A stretch of DNA of 64,000 bases from Lunatimonas salinarum. Its GTDB lineage: Bacteria > Bacteroidota > Bacteroidia > Cytophagales > Cyclobacteriaceae. A program made the position numbers and the translations under genes. Where the stretch lies: the NCBI RefSeq assembly GCF_017811155.1, contig NZ_JACVCV010000009.1, forward strand, positions 62,001-126,000, written 5' to 3'. Positions 23,260 to 33,037 of this stretch are shown here, piece by piece. Every line of letters begins with the position of its first letter. Positions within the stretch are counted from its first letter, which is position 1. The notes beneath the pieces were generated by a model, which saw only the letters and a list, made by a program, of their open reading frames with translations, did not search any database and was not told where the DNA came from.

Positions 23260-25977
23260 TTACTGGTTGACAAAGAAGTACCTTACCCGACAGGCATTTC
23301 CCGTACTTTGCTCATTTTTTTCCCCGGTAGTTCGGAGTCTCAGCATGTGTTCCCCTTTTGTCAAACCGGCTGCTAGGGTATAATACCAAGGAAGGTGTAG
23401 GCCTGCACTCCACCGGGTAAAAAGATCCAACTTTTGCCAATCTTGGTCATCGATGCGGTATTCAATGATGCCCCCATCCGGGCCCGCAGCGACAGCGATG
23501 CCAACGGCATTTCCGCTAAAAGCAAACTCCAATGTGGCCCCCGCGCTTTCGGCCACAAGCATGGGGACATTCACAAAATTGGCCCTAGTTCCCGCACCAT
23601 CAGTGGGTTTCCAGTTTTCTACTTGCTGCCAACCTCGCTGTATGCGTGCCAGTTTGGGATCAATATGTGCTCCATTCTCATAATTGGCCCGATCGATGGG
23701 GTTAGGCATGACATGGACTTGCAATTTATCGTCATCCGCCACATCCCCCGACCAGGCATTCTCCAGAAAGGTTCTAATCGAATGGAAATAAACCCCTTGT
23801 CCAAAAGGTGAGGGATGCAGGTTTTTAAAATCATTCTCCCAGGAAAATTCACCCGCATCTATTCGGTCGGTCACTTCCCTCGCCAGATTAATGGTTCCCA
23901 CTTGGTAATGCGCAGCTACTTTTTCGTGATTTTGAATCACATCCGGTACCTTCCCCGAGCGATAGTCTTCCATTTTACCCGGATCCACAAAATGCATAAT
24001 GACCACATCCGCAGCCGGATTAGCCCGGCGAATATGCCGGACAATTCCTTCCATCGCCCTGACCTGTTCCTGAGGGGTTCTTCCATTGCCTGCATCGTTT
24101 ACCGCCGCTTCCTCAAACAGCAAGTCTACCGGACCAGCAGCAAGCACATCCTGCGCCAGCCTAAATGCGGCCGGAGTCGATCCCATGGAGGGAATTCCCG
24201 CGGCAATAAATTCAAATTCCGTATCCGGAAAACGCTGTTGCAGGTAATTAGATACGCTGTCACGCCATCCGCCATTGTAGGTGATAGAACCACCGAGAAA
24301 CGCAACCCTTCCCTTTTTCTCCCGCTGAAACCTGATCAAACTATTTCTGATTCCATTCCGCTGCTCATGATAGGACTGAGAGGCTAGCGGTTCTTTGGGT
24401 AATTCCGTGTGGTACTTGATAAAGTCGGCTCCAAGTCGAGGTGTTTCAATAGGGAAATGGTGCCCGTATAAATCCTGCTTTCCTACGGTGCAGGGAATGA
24501 CTGTAGCCGGTCCACCTAGTTTGATGTACCGGTCTATCAGCACAAAAGTATTTTCTGCCGGCGGAACCACCTCATCATTCAGACCTACCATATGCAACAA
24601 CGGCACTTTCGCCAAGGCCAATGCCTCAAGGTTATCCATTGGGTTGTCCGGGTACGCCAAGGCCTCCTCATCGGAAGCAAATCCATAAGCACTTTTTAGG
24701 CGCTCCCAATCCGCTTCACTTCCTTTCCCTGTGCCAAATCCCCCAGGCCAGCTTTTGAAATCGCTTACGGGGGCTTCGGCATAAATGGCATTCACCTTTT
24801 CGGGATTACGCTTGGCCCAGTTGTAAATAAATAGGCCCCCTCTACTTACCCCTTCCAGTGAAACTTTGGGGTGTAGGCTCCAGTCGGCGATAAGGTAATC
24901 GTAAAATCGGTCCCAAACTGCAACGGCAGCCGGACTGCCATACATATTGTCTGTGTTGACATAAGCAATATGAAACCCTTCGGAAAGCAGCAGACTGTCC
25001 ATTTCTGTATGCCATCCCGGAAAACGTGCCCGCCACACCCAAGGATTACCCCTAAGGGGGGTTTTCGGCATGGTGACATGTGCCTGCCGGCCTTCGAAGG
25101 GAAAGGTATACCGCACAAACCCTTTCCTATCCGATTTTTTGCCGGGAAGTGTTCTCAGTGACGTTTGTTGGGATTCAGGGAGAAGCGACACATACGCATT
25201 GTAGATGCGCTCTCCGTGCCAACTCAATCCTTCGGGTGTCAGGTGTGTTGCGTCGGCTTTGGGAAGGCCCAGCATGCTCGTAAATACGACGTTTGGGTCT
25301 TCTATGGCTAATTTCTTCTGCGCATCTACTACAATAGGCCGCTCTTGTACGGAAGGATGTTGCTCATCTACACCAAGTACGACTTTCAGATCAAGTACAC
25401 GGACGGTGCTTCTCAGGTGCTGAATCAGGAGCTTCAGGTTGGCATAAAATTCCTGAGCGCTTCCTTCCTCCCGTGCATCGCTTTCGCCCTGAACCCAAAT
25501 AAAGCCCCTAACCGTAACCTGATGGCCTGCTCCCTCTAGTTGCTCGATGGCAGAAACCAAGTCCCTAGACATGCGGTCGTAAATGCCGCCTTCACCGGGG
25601 GATTTCCAGTCACGCGCGAGGCCGGTTGCACCTTTGGTATATTTGAACAAAGCGGGATTGAATCCTGCTTTTTTTAGCTCCCGGGCAAAGGTCACCTCTG
25701 GTCCAAAATGGCCTTTTGGAAACCTGCCAGCCTGAGACTGCATGGGTACCCACTTTCCCCCTGAACTCTCGCTGTCCACAAAGGTCCAGTTTAAGAGAAT
25801 GGATTCGTCGAGACCCCCAGAATCCTCGGGATAGTGGGCCGCATCGCCCATCCAACCTTGTGCGTTGGATTGCCCGGCCCAGATAAAAAGATCCACCTTC
25901 TCCTGTGCGGTTGCCATGCCCGGAAGAAGTACCAGTAAGTGGAGGAAAAGGCCTATAATTATGTTTAAGCGCCTCAT
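23260..25977 (-). CDS. Three-hydrolase fusion: sialate-O-acetylesterase-like + alpha/beta-hydrolase + SGNH esterase + C-terminal beta domain
   Basis: This 905-residue secreted protein (signal peptide ending in ATAQ) combines three active-site sets. Domain 1 (about 28-265) is SASA-type: AGQSNAQGW (nucleophile Ser at GQSN, about 38), VQGESDA and DATHLTPEG. Domain 2 (about 285-530) is an alpha/beta-hydrolase with nucleophile motif GVSRGG (about 376), Asp in VGLNDEVVPP and His in GHHFP. Domain 3 (about 555-745) is SGNH: GGSITYNGG, AAVNDAGN, and NLHPSP as the catalytic His block. The last 130 residues are a beta-rich, probably carbohydrate-binding domain. It is the last gene of the glycan operon, immediately after GH95, and should remove acyl groups from the glycan in the periplasm. 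Confidence 0.85.
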   Translation of the reverse strand: MRRLNIIIGLFLHLLVLLPGMATAQEKVDLFIWAGQSNAQGWMGDAAHYPEDSGGLDESILLNWTFVDSESSGGKWVPMQSQAGRFPKGHFGPEVTFARELKKAGFNPALFKYTKGATGLARDWKSPGEGGIYDRMSRDLVSAIEQLEGAGHQVTVRGFIWVQGESDAREEGSAQEFYANLKLLIQHLRSTVRVLDLKVVLGVDEQHPSVQERPIVVDAQKKLAIEDPNVVFTSMLGLPKADATHLTPEGLSWHGERIYNAYVSLLPESQQTSLRTLPGKKSDRKGFVRYTFPFEGRQAHVTMPKTPLRGNPWVWRARFPGWHTEMDSLLLSEGFHIAYVNTDNMYGSPAAVAVWDRFYDYLIADWSLHPKVSLEGVSRGGLFIYNWAKRNPEKVNAIYAEAPVSDFKSWPGGFGTGKGSEADWERLKSAYGFASDEEALAYPDNPMDNLEALALAKVPLLHMVGLNDEVVPPAENTFVLIDRYIKLGGPATVIPCTVGKQDLYGHHFPIETPRLGADFIKYHTELPKEPLASQSYHEQRNGIRNSLIRFQREKKGRVAFLGGSITYNGGWRDSVSNYLQQRFPDTEFEFIAAGIPSMGSTPAAFRLAQDVLAAGPVDLLFEEAAVNDAGNGRTPQEQVRAMEGIVRHIRRANPAADVVIMHFVDPGKMEDYRSGKVPDVIQNHEKVAAHYQVGTINLAREVTDRIDAGEFSWENDFKNLHPSPFGQGVYFHSIRTFLENAWSGDVADDDKLQVHVMPNPIDRANYENGAHIDPKLARIQRGWQQVENWKPTDGAGTRANFVNVPMLVAESAGATLEFAFSGNAVGIAVAAGPDGGIIEYRIDDQDWQKLDLFTRWSAGLHLPWYYTLAAGLTKGEHMLRLRTTGEKNEQSTGNACRVRYFFVNQ

Positions 25978-25978
25978 G

Positions 25979-28288
25979 TTATTTTTTTCTCGTGAAAACT
26001 ACTTTCTCTCCTACTGCCAAATCCAGCCTAAGCTCCTTTCCAAGTATATCGTATGCCCTGCTACAGGTAAAAGTTGCTGAGCCGAAGGGGTTTTCAAGAA
26101 CAAGTTTTCCCCCCTTTTCGGCGGTTATTTCAACAGACTCTACTTCACCGGCCATCCTTTTTGCCGAAACCAGGAATGCCCCTTGGGCGCGAAGGGTAGA
26201 AAAAGTAATATCCTGCCAGTCAGAGGGAATAGCAGGAAATAACCTGAGTACGCCCGTATGACTTTGTATCACCATTTCCTGTATTCCTGCCGCAAAGGCA
26301 AAATTTCCTTCCAGCGTAAACGGACGGTAGGTAAAGTTGGATTTTCCAGTTCCCGATTGGTCCCCGTTCACATGGAAGCTGTTGGCCAATACAAAGGAGG
26401 AGGCAAAATCCCTTAGCGCCTTGGCAGCACCCTGTCCATCACCCGCTCTTGCACGTAGATTTCCCAACCAAGCGAAGGAATAACCTGTCCAGTAGGAGGT
26501 TCCTATTTTATCGAGATGGGCAATGGTATTGGTAATGATGTCTTGGTCTCCTTCGCCATTGGATATGTCTATGAGACTTAGTGGATGAATGGCCATAAGA
26601 TGGGAAAAGTGCCGGTGCGAATCTTTTAAGCGCTCTCCGGGAGCTACCATAAGCCCGGTTTCGTCAATGGCATATTCCGGCCATTCTTCTAAAATAGCAC
26701 TCCATGCTGCCGCTTCATCCGAATATCCAAGTTCCATGGCTAGCTCGCTTGCAGTGGCAAAAGTCCATCGCACAAGGGCCAGGTCATAATTGGTCATTTG
26801 ATCAAACCAAGCGTTGGCACTATTATCGTGGATCTCAGGACTGGAAGACATAGGAAGCTTGCGTTTACCATCCTCTCCCGCAACTGAAAGTTCGTTCAGG
26901 AAAACCGCCGCATCCCTGATCCACGGGTAGGCGTCCTTTTGTAGAAATTCTCTATCCATGGAATACTTCCAATGCAGGTAAAAATGATGCCCCAACCAAG
27001 CTCCAACCGTAGGCCCAAAAGAATATTGTATCCATCCGCCCATGGGATCTCCATCCAGGGTGGTTACTCCCGGAACGTTCAATCCTTTGACTCCAAAATA
27101 ATCCCCGGTATACTTTTCAAAAGTTGGTTTATGTGTATTGAGCCAGTCCAAAAAACCTTGCTCAAGAGCTAACTGATTGCCTGCATAAGTGGGCCAATAG
27201 CTCAACTGGGTATTGAGATCATGGTGGAAATCGCCTTTCCATGGTGGCAACTTCCCATTGTCCGCTGTCCAGACACTTTGCAGGGAAATGGGTGGAGCTC
27301 CCTTCCTTGCCGCCGAACCGAGTTTATACATGTCCATATAATACTGTTGCTGCAAGAGCGTATCGGGAAGCGTAATGGTGGATGCCTTCCAGAAAGCATC
27401 CCACCAGGCAAGGTGATCTGTTTCATACGCATCCATCCCTTTTGCAAAAGCCTTCTCAGTGACTTCTGATGCATTCACCGAGGCCTCCTGCATAGTTCGC
27501 TTTGAGCTGATACTCCAGTTTCCTTCCAGCTGGTCTCCTTGTTTTGCCCACCGGGTATTCACTTGATACCGAAAGCCGTCCCAACCTTCCTGATCGTAGG
27601 TAATGGTGCTTTCATTTTGCTGTAGCTCTCCGGCGGGATATCCCAGCCTTCGTAAGTCTTGCCCACTTACCGGATCAGTGGATTTTACAGACCCAGCACC
27701 CACATACGGTGGAGGGACGATTGTAGGCAGTAGTTCCGCTTTGAGGTTTTCGAATCGGTACCACCCCATAGGTTCGGTGGCATGTACAAAGGTCTTCAGA
27801 ATAGTGCCATTTTTCCATCGGATTACGCAGGCTGCCCCCTGAAGGTCCAAACTAACCGACTCCACTTCCCCTAACCCAGAAATATCAAATTCCAGCGCAG
27901 CACCCGGGATTTTGGAAGGACCGGCCAGGGTATCATAGGGTATATCGTATTGCTTTTGAACCTGAGCGTATTGGTTGTTTTCCCATTTCTCTTTTACCCA
28001 TTCGAAATCATATTTTTCGAAGTCCAGGTTTTCCATTTCCCTCAGATCCCAGAGGTCTATCCTATCCAGTGAAAACCTCAATTTATTTTCCTTTTGCCAT
28101 ACAAGGGCACCCAGCGTAGCATTACCCAAGGGAACGCCTTCATCCCAAGTTTGCGCCAAGTCAGGGAACGAACGTTCCATGTAATAGGCTGTTGCTTGGT
28201 GTTTTTCCTTACCATTACATCCCACCAATAAAAAAAGAAGGATTAGGCGACATGGTAGACGGCTGCTAAGCAGATTTATATAGTTCAT
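25979..28288 (-). CDS. Glycoside hydrolase family 95 lipoprotein (alpha-L-fucosidase/alpha-L-galactosidase type)
   Basis: This 769-residue protein has lipobox VGCN (Cys 24). GH95 marks are WDEGVPLGNATLGALVW at the N-terminal beta domain, LQSVWTADNGKLPPWKGDFHHDLNTQLSYW in the (alpha/alpha)6 barrel, SSSPEIHDNSANAW, and DSHRHFSHLMAIHPLSL. By comparison with B. bifidum AfcA, E485 of the SPE motif is the proposed acid. The pair N421/N423 corresponds to D357 and N359 here, so the first Asn is replaced by Asp. The family cleaves alpha-1,2-L-fucose or L-galactose. It starts 5 bp after the sulfatase stop and abuts the esterase gene, in one operon. Confidence 0.85.
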   Translation of the reverse strand: MNYINLLSSRLPCRLILLFLLVGCNGKEKHQATAYYMERSFPDLAQTWDEGVPLGNATLGALVWQKENKLRFSLDRIDLWDLREMENLDFEKYDFEWVKEKWENNQYAQVQKQYDIPYDTLAGPSKIPGAALEFDISGLGEVESVSLDLQGAACVIRWKNGTILKTFVHATEPMGWYRFENLKAELLPTIVPPPYVGAGSVKSTDPVSGQDLRRLGYPAGELQQNESTITYDQEGWDGFRYQVNTRWAKQGDQLEGNWSISSKRTMQEASVNASEVTEKAFAKGMDAYETDHLAWWDAFWKASTITLPDTLLQQQYYMDMYKLGSAARKGAPPISLQSVWTADNGKLPPWKGDFHHDLNTQLSYWPTYAGNQLALEQGFLDWLNTHKPTFEKYTGDYFGVKGLNVPGVTTLDGDPMGGWIQYSFGPTVGAWLGHHFYLHWKYSMDREFLQKDAYPWIRDAAVFLNELSVAGEDGKRKLPMSSSPEIHDNSANAWFDQMTNYDLALVRWTFATASELAMELGYSDEAAAWSAILEEWPEYAIDETGLMVAPGERLKDSHRHFSHLMAIHPLSLIDISNGEGDQDIITNTIAHLDKIGTSYWTGYSFAWLGNLRARAGDGQGAAKALRDFASSFVLANSFHVNGDQSGTGKSNFTYRPFTLEGNFAFAAGIQEMVIQSHTGVLRLFPAIPSDWQDITFSTLRAQGAFLVSAKRMAGEVESVEITAEKGGKLVLENPFGSATFTCSRAYDILGKELRLDLAVGEKVVFTRKK

Positions 28289-28293
28289 CAGTT

Positions 28294-29748
28294 TCAGGGT
28301 TTATAATATGGGTTGGGGAACGGTACTAATACAGGCATTTCTTTGATCCAATTTTGTAATTTTTTGTTTAGCCGCTTACTTTTTCCCGGATACTTTTCAT
28401 TACGTGCTGAAATTTCTCCCTCATCCTCTTTTAGATTGTACAATTCGCTGCGATTCTCTTCAAAATCATATATCAGCTTAAAGTCGCCCTCACGGATTGA
28501 AGCAGCTGGTCTACCTCCCAAGCCGCCACTGTAATGGGGAAAATACCAAAAAAGGGGTCTAGCCGCTAGTTTTTTTCCCTGCAAAAGCGGTTTTAGGCTG
28601 ACACCGTCCCGGTGTTGTTCTGGCAAACTCGGCAAACCCGCCATTTCGAGTAAGGTGGGAAAAAGATCGGTTCCAGTGGCAGGTACCTCATTTTTACTGC
28701 CGGCCCTAATTATGCCAGGCCAGCGGAAAATCAATGGAACCCGAAGGCCTCCCTCGTGGAGATAGCCTTTTCCTGTCCGCAAAGGTGCGTTGGATGTAGG
28801 TATTTGTTCCATGATATTGCTAGTGGACATCCCTCCATTATCGGAAGTGAATATTATCAACGTGTTGCGGTCAAGCCCAGTTTGGGAAAGGAACTCCATG
28901 ATACGTCCGATATTCTCATCCAAGCTCTCTACCATCGCCGCATATTGCGCATTGTCCTGATGGTTTTTGAGATAAGTCTTACCTTTTTTATCGAATCCTT
29001 CGCCCTCATACTGCATTTGGCTACGTTTTTCCAGGTATTTTTTTACCTTCTCCGGTTTTCCTTCCAAGGGTAAATGAACCGTATAGTAAGATAAAAATGC
29101 AAAAAAGGGCCGGTCGTTTTGCTGAGAAATGAACGCAATGGTCTCATCCGTAAGCCGGTCCGTCAGGTACTCTCCTACTGGCCCGTCCTGCAACTGCGGA
29201 TTACTATAAGGTGAAAAATAACCGCCAGCAGGATGACCGGTATGGTTTCCACCTAAATTTAGGTCAAAACCGTGATTTTCAGGAAAATCTACCGGATTTT
29301 CGCCCAAATGCCACTTCCCAGCAAAAAAAGTTTGATAACCGTTGGCTTTAAACGCTTCTGCAATGGTTGTTTCTTCCGGATCCAGAAACAGCTTAAAGGG
29401 ATGCGATGCAAGCCGTTGGTCTTTATGGGGCCCATAGTGACGGTTACCTGGTATGTAGTCGGTCAGGTTTAATCTCGCCGGGTATTTTCCCGTCATGATA
29501 GCCGCCCGGGAAGGCGAACAAATGGGGCTTGCCGCGTAGGCATTGGTAAATACCATTCCTTCGGCGGCTAGCTGATCGATATGGGGGGTCTCGTAAAAGC
29601 GGCTTCCGGTATATCCCAGGTCATGATACCCCAAATCGTCTACCAGAATAAACAAGATGTTTGGCGGATCTTCCTGCCCAATTTGGCCTTGAACTACCTG
29701 CGGGAGCAGGAAAAGCACGAAGAACCATTGACGTAAAGGGATACTCAT
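28294..29748 (-). CDS. Family S1 sulfatase (arylsulfatase A-like)
   Basis: The 484-residue protein has a signal peptide ending in VQGQ and the sulfatase motifs: metal-binding ILFILVDDLGYHDLG, the C-x-P-S-R formylglycine site CSPSRAAIMTGKYP (C77) and IFTSDNGG. Cysteine at the modified position means it needs an FGE-type or anaerobic maturase, not seen in the window. It should remove sulfate esters from the glycan in the periplasm. It overlaps the GH29 gene by 4 bp. A second, truncated sulfatase lies in the same operon at 33.0-33.25 kb. Confidence 0.92.
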   Translation of the reverse strand: MSIPLRQWFFVLFLLPQVVQGQIGQEDPPNILFILVDDLGYHDLGYTGSRFYETPHIDQLAAEGMVFTNAYAASPICSPSRAAIMTGKYPARLNLTDYIPGNRHYGPHKDQRLASHPFKLFLDPEETTIAEAFKANGYQTFFAGKWHLGENPVDFPENHGFDLNLGGNHTGHPAGGYFSPYSNPQLQDGPVGEYLTDRLTDETIAFISQQNDRPFFAFLSYYTVHLPLEGKPEKVKKYLEKRSQMQYEGEGFDKKGKTYLKNHQDNAQYAAMVESLDENIGRIMEFLSQTGLDRNTLIIFTSDNGGMSTSNIMEQIPTSNAPLRTGKGYLHEGGLRVPLIFRWPGIIRAGSKNEVPATGTDLFPTLLEMAGLPSLPEQHRDGVSLKPLLQGKKLAARPLFWYFPHYSGGLGGRPAASIREGDFKLIYDFEENRSELYNLKEDEGEISARNEKYPGKSKRLNKKLQNWIKEMPVLVPFPNPYYKP

Positions 29749-31169
29749 GGATTCGACTTATAGACAGATAGGTTCCTAATTTGGGGGGTGCCAACGGATG
29801 CCCGCGATGTAAAACGAATTTTCTTGGTATAAACGGGATCAACTCTAACGATGTGCTTGTGTCCAATGGAAGTACCGGCGTAAATCTCCGTCCATTTCCC
29901 GTTAATTTCGGCTTCCAGGATAAACTCACGCACCCGTTCCCCATTTGTAATCTCCTCCTGCAACACGATCTGATCAATAGGCTGTGTACTGTCCCACGCC
30001 AACGAAAGGGTCTTTGCCGTTCCCGAGACGCTGGCAAGTGGATTGGAAAATCTCCGATTAATCGCTTGGCCAAATTCGTATAGACGCTTTACATCCGGTT
30101 CGGGCATTAAGCCGTCTGGATTGGGGGTTACCCCTAGAATGAGGGTCGTATTGTGCCCCACAGATCTATAGTACATGTCTACCAGTTTTTCTAGCGGATA
30201 AATCGTATGGTCGCGATCAGGCTCCCAAAACCAGTCGTGTCCGCCATGCCCCCTGAGTGGCGCGTCACTCATGGCAGGCATGTAGTAGGTGCCGTTGGGA
30301 TCACCTGTTTTTAAGAGCTGAAAATTGTTCGCTCCGATTTCCTTTCTGGCACTTTCACCGGCACCAATGGCCGGGTAGGGAAATGTTCCCCAGCTCGGAT
30401 AGGGTACCGTACCAGTCTCACTTCCGCCCCAACGAATATCCGCCCGCTGCAGGTTATGGTAAAACAGTGCATTTGGTTGGTGCTTTTCAAAGATAGAGAG
30501 TACATCCGGCCCGCCCTGTGCTGGACCGTGTGCACCCCCGTCAAACCAAACCATGGCCCAGTCGCCATAATTGGCAAAAATTTCCTCCACCGTCTTTTCG
30601 ATCATTCGGTTGTAGTGCTGCTGCCGGTTATGCGCAAACTCGTTATCACCCTGAACCTTAAAGTCATACACTCCATAAAACGCATTCCAGCGTGTTCCGA
30701 TATATACAGCGGGTAGAATGCCATGCCTTTCACATGCAGCTTTGAAATCTCTGAGAATGTCCCCCTTGCCGTTCTGCCACTCCAACGCTTTCATCGAGTA
30801 AGGTGTAGCATTACTTTGGTGAAAGAAGAAGCCCGTCTCGTGGCTGACTGTAAATATGGCAATCTTAAAGCCTGCGTCTTTCAGCGAGCGGATCCACTGA
30901 TCCATGTCGTATTTTTGCGGATTAAAGGTGTTATAGTCCTTGACAGGCGTAATTCGTACTTTCGGCTGAACGTAAAACTCGCCATCGAATACATGCATAT
31001 CCCAACAAACCAACGCCGCAAGCTCGGCCTGCTGCCATTGCAGCTGCGCAGGGGTAGGAATGGGAATTGACTGTTGAGCGGCGGTATTTAGCCAAAGTGT
31101 GATCCATATACTGCAAGTAAAAAGGAGCCTATAGCGCCACCTTACTGCTAGTTCAGGTAATAATGTCAT
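29745..31169 (-). CDS. GH29 alpha-L-fucosidase (first copy)
   Basis: This 474-residue secreted retaining fucosidase has a signal (IWITLWLNTAAQ). Its TIM barrel has HETGF in the substrate-binding loop and the nucleophile in MVWFDGGAHGP (D210). The C-terminal part (about 385-474) is a discoidin-like beta domain (REFILEAEING-WTEIYAG). It cleaves terminal alpha-L-fucose from glycans. It is a paralogue of the 33.25-34.64 kb gene, sharing layout and many blocks such as VGHNTTLILGVTPN versus VGHNTSLILGLTPN. It is coupled by 4-bp overlaps to both neighbours. Confidence 0.93.
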   Translation of the reverse strand: MTLLPELAVRWRYRLLFTCSIWITLWLNTAAQQSIPIPTPAQLQWQQAELAALVCWDMHVFDGEFYVQPKVRITPVKDYNTFNPQKYDMDQWIRSLKDAGFKIAIFTVSHETGFFFHQSNATPYSMKALEWQNGKGDILRDFKAACERHGILPAVYIGTRWNAFYGVYDFKVQGDNEFAHNRQQHYNRMIEKTVEEIFANYGDWAMVWFDGGAHGPAQGGPDVLSIFEKHQPNALFYHNLQRADIRWGGSETGTVPYPSWGTFPYPAIGAGESARKEIGANNFQLLKTGDPNGTYYMPAMSDAPLRGHGGHDWFWEPDRDHTIYPLEKLVDMYYRSVGHNTTLILGVTPNPDGLMPEPDVKRLYEFGQAINRRFSNPLASVSGTAKTLSLAWDSTQPIDQIVLQEEITNGERVREFILEAEINGKWTEIYAGTSIGHKHIVRVDPVYTKKIRFTSRASVGTPQIRNLSVYKSNP

Positions 31170-31903
31170 CTTTTGCTTGATTTGGTTTTCTTTGTCAGTT
31201 GATTCGCTACCAATGCTGCAATGGCAGCGTAACCTTCTTTATTTGGATGTACACCATCGCTTACCGTAAAAAGCTCCGGCCTGTGATCCAGCGGTTCGTT
31301 GAGATCCACAAAATGAACGCCCGTTTCCTCCGCGACTTTCCTTATAGTGGCGATAAGTTCCTGAAGCCTCGGCTTCCGGACAGTCAGCCCCTCTATCCGT
31401 TCGCGGTCCAGATCAGGTGTTTCCAATACCATGGGCGTTGGTGCGGCGATGAATATCTTGGGCTTTGAAGGTAGTGCCGATAATTCTTCTATTAGATCAT
31501 GGTAATCACTTTCGAACTCATCCTTGTATTCCCAGCACTTTCTATCTCCACACGTACCAAAACCACAGGTATCGTTGGTTCCCAGACTGATAATGACAAT
31601 GTTCGGCTTCGATTCCTTAATTTTTGGCAGTACATTCCATACGGTAGGTATGCCCTTTTTGATCAGCGTCAAGCTACTTTCTCCGAAATTTTCAACCAGG
31701 TACCGATCTCCCAGCAGCATCTGCAACTGCGCAGGATAGGAATCTTTTTCGCGATCATCGAGCCGGGCCCCATAAGTGATGCTATCTCCGACACAGGCCA
31801 CTTTTATTTTTCTGGGACCAAAAAAGTCACTTGCCATTAACACAAGTGCCATCATAGATAGTGCTACCAAGAAGGGGCTGCGGAAACTTATCTTTTTGTT
31901 CAT
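31166..31903 (-). CDS. SGNH/GDSL-family acylhydrolase (CE-type esterase)
   Basis: This 245-residue exported esterase has an N-terminal hydrophobic signal/anchor (about 11-24). The SGNH blocks are present: VACVGDSITYGARL (Ser 41), the G block around FGESSL, VIISLGTNDTCG (Asn) and the Asp/His dyad in VSDGVHPNKEGY. Such enzymes deacetylate polysaccharides or oligosaccharides. Its place between a GH43-like gene and the GH29 gene, with a 4-bp overlap to the latter, suggests removal of an acyl group so that fucosidases can act. Confidence 0.88.
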   Translation of the reverse strand: MNKKISFRSPFLVALSMMALVLMASDFFGPRKIKVACVGDSITYGARLDDREKDSYPAQLQMLLGDRYLVENFGESSLTLIKKGIPTVWNVLPKIKESKPNIVIISLGTNDTCGFGTCGDRKCWEYKDEFESDYHDLIEELSALPSKPKIFIAAPTPMVLETPDLDRERIEGLTVRKPRLQELIATIRKVAEETGVHFVDLNEPLDHRPELFTVSDGVHPNKEGYAAIAALVANQLTKKTKSSKR

Positions 31904-31945
31904 CTGGGTATAATTCCTTTTTTAAATGTGACTACCTGCCGATGT

Positions 31946-33034
31946 TTATTGGGATACCTGTTGGCCCGTATGCTCCTCCAATGGCACAAAAACAATGTAT
32001 GCCTCATCCCCCTTCTTAACAGCCAAGCTTAATACCTTCGGGGTATCACCTTCAAGGAATAAAAATGGTCGCTCCATTCGGTCAGGAATCAGGTTTGAGC
32101 CATCGGCAAAGGGAATCTGCTTTTTCATGATTTCAAAGGATGATGCTTCCATCCAATGAATTCCGTCGGAAGATTGTATCATACCGATAAAGGTATGTGC
32201 GTGAAATATTCCATAAAAACGCTTTCGTGTATCGTCGTACCAGATGGACATGTCTTCCGTGTCTCTATCGTCAATAACGGCCTTCGGCTGCATCTCAAAA
32301 GGCCCCGTGGGTGATTTGGAAAGCGCAACCGCCTGATTGCGGACAAATGCGGTCTGATTGGGCTTATCACCTTTGACTATCAGGTAGTATTGACCGTCTT
32401 TTCCCTGCGCAATGGCGGGATTGACAGTAAGTGTAGTAATGGGTCCGGATGGCTCGATCAGTGGTTGGTCCAGTCGTGTCCAGGGACCGTTGATCGACCC
32501 GGATACCGCCACACCTGTTCGCTGATTGGGGCGCAGCTGTTCCTTCCAATTGGGATGACTGCTCCCCGCACGTGCAGTTTCGATCAATTCCGCTTCGGTA
32601 TAGCGACGACTACCCATATTCGTGGAAATATAATATAAGTAATAGGTATCCCCAAATTTCTCAATTTTGGGATTATGCGCAGTGATGGCATCCCAGTAGC
32701 CTTTTCCCCGACCCTGTAGCACTGTTTCCTTGTATTCCCAAGGGCCCGCAGGATGATCCGCTATGGCATGGGCTATTTCAGAATGCGTTAGCCAGCCCGA
32801 AAAAGTGAATTTCTTTGGCCATCGCGAATAAAACAGGTGGTATTTGCCATCCTCTCCCTTAAGGACTGAGGAGCACCAGTTGAAATAATCGTCTGTTTTG
32901 AAGATATTATCCTCCGTAACTGGCTGAAATCGGTCTTTGAAAACCAACGGGGCGGTTTCGGTCTGTGCTGCTAGGTGCATGCCCATCAGCATACCAACTG
33001 CTAGGCAGATAATAATCACTTTTGTTCTCATCAT
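31946..33034 (-). CDS. GH43-like five-bladed beta-propeller glycosidase
   Basis: The 362-residue secreted protein has a signal ending in LAAQ. It follows the clan GH-F/J-like five-bladed propeller pattern, with repeated blade strands GKYHLFYSRWP, GDTYYLYYIST, GQYYLIVKG and KRFYGIFHAHTF, and acidic motifs near W-DAITAHNPKIEKF and DTEDMSIWYD. The exact family (GH43, GH117 or an unclassified relative) cannot be set by eye, and the usual GH43 three-acid set is not clearly assigned. It begins 3 bp after the remnant sulfatase stop. Its substrate is unknown, though the operon suggests a sugar in a fucosylated, sulfated glycan. Confidence 0.72.
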   Translation of the reverse strand: MMRTKVIIICLAVGMLMGMHLAAQTETAPLVFKDRFQPVTEDNIFKTDDYFNWCSSVLKGEDGKYHLFYSRWPKKFTFSGWLTHSEIAHAIADHPAGPWEYKETVLQGRGKGYWDAITAHNPKIEKFGDTYYLYYISTNMGSRRYTEAELIETARAGSSHPNWKEQLRPNQRTGVAVSGSINGPWTRLDQPLIEPSGPITTLTVNPAIAQGKDGQYYLIVKGDKPNQTAFVRNQAVALSKSPTGPFEMQPKAVIDDRDTEDMSIWYDDTRKRFYGIFHAHTFIGMIQSSDGIHWMEASSFEIMKKQIPFADGSNLIPDRMERPFLFLEGDTPKVLSLAVKKGDEAYIVFVPLEEHTGQQVSQ

Positions 33035-33037
33035 TTA

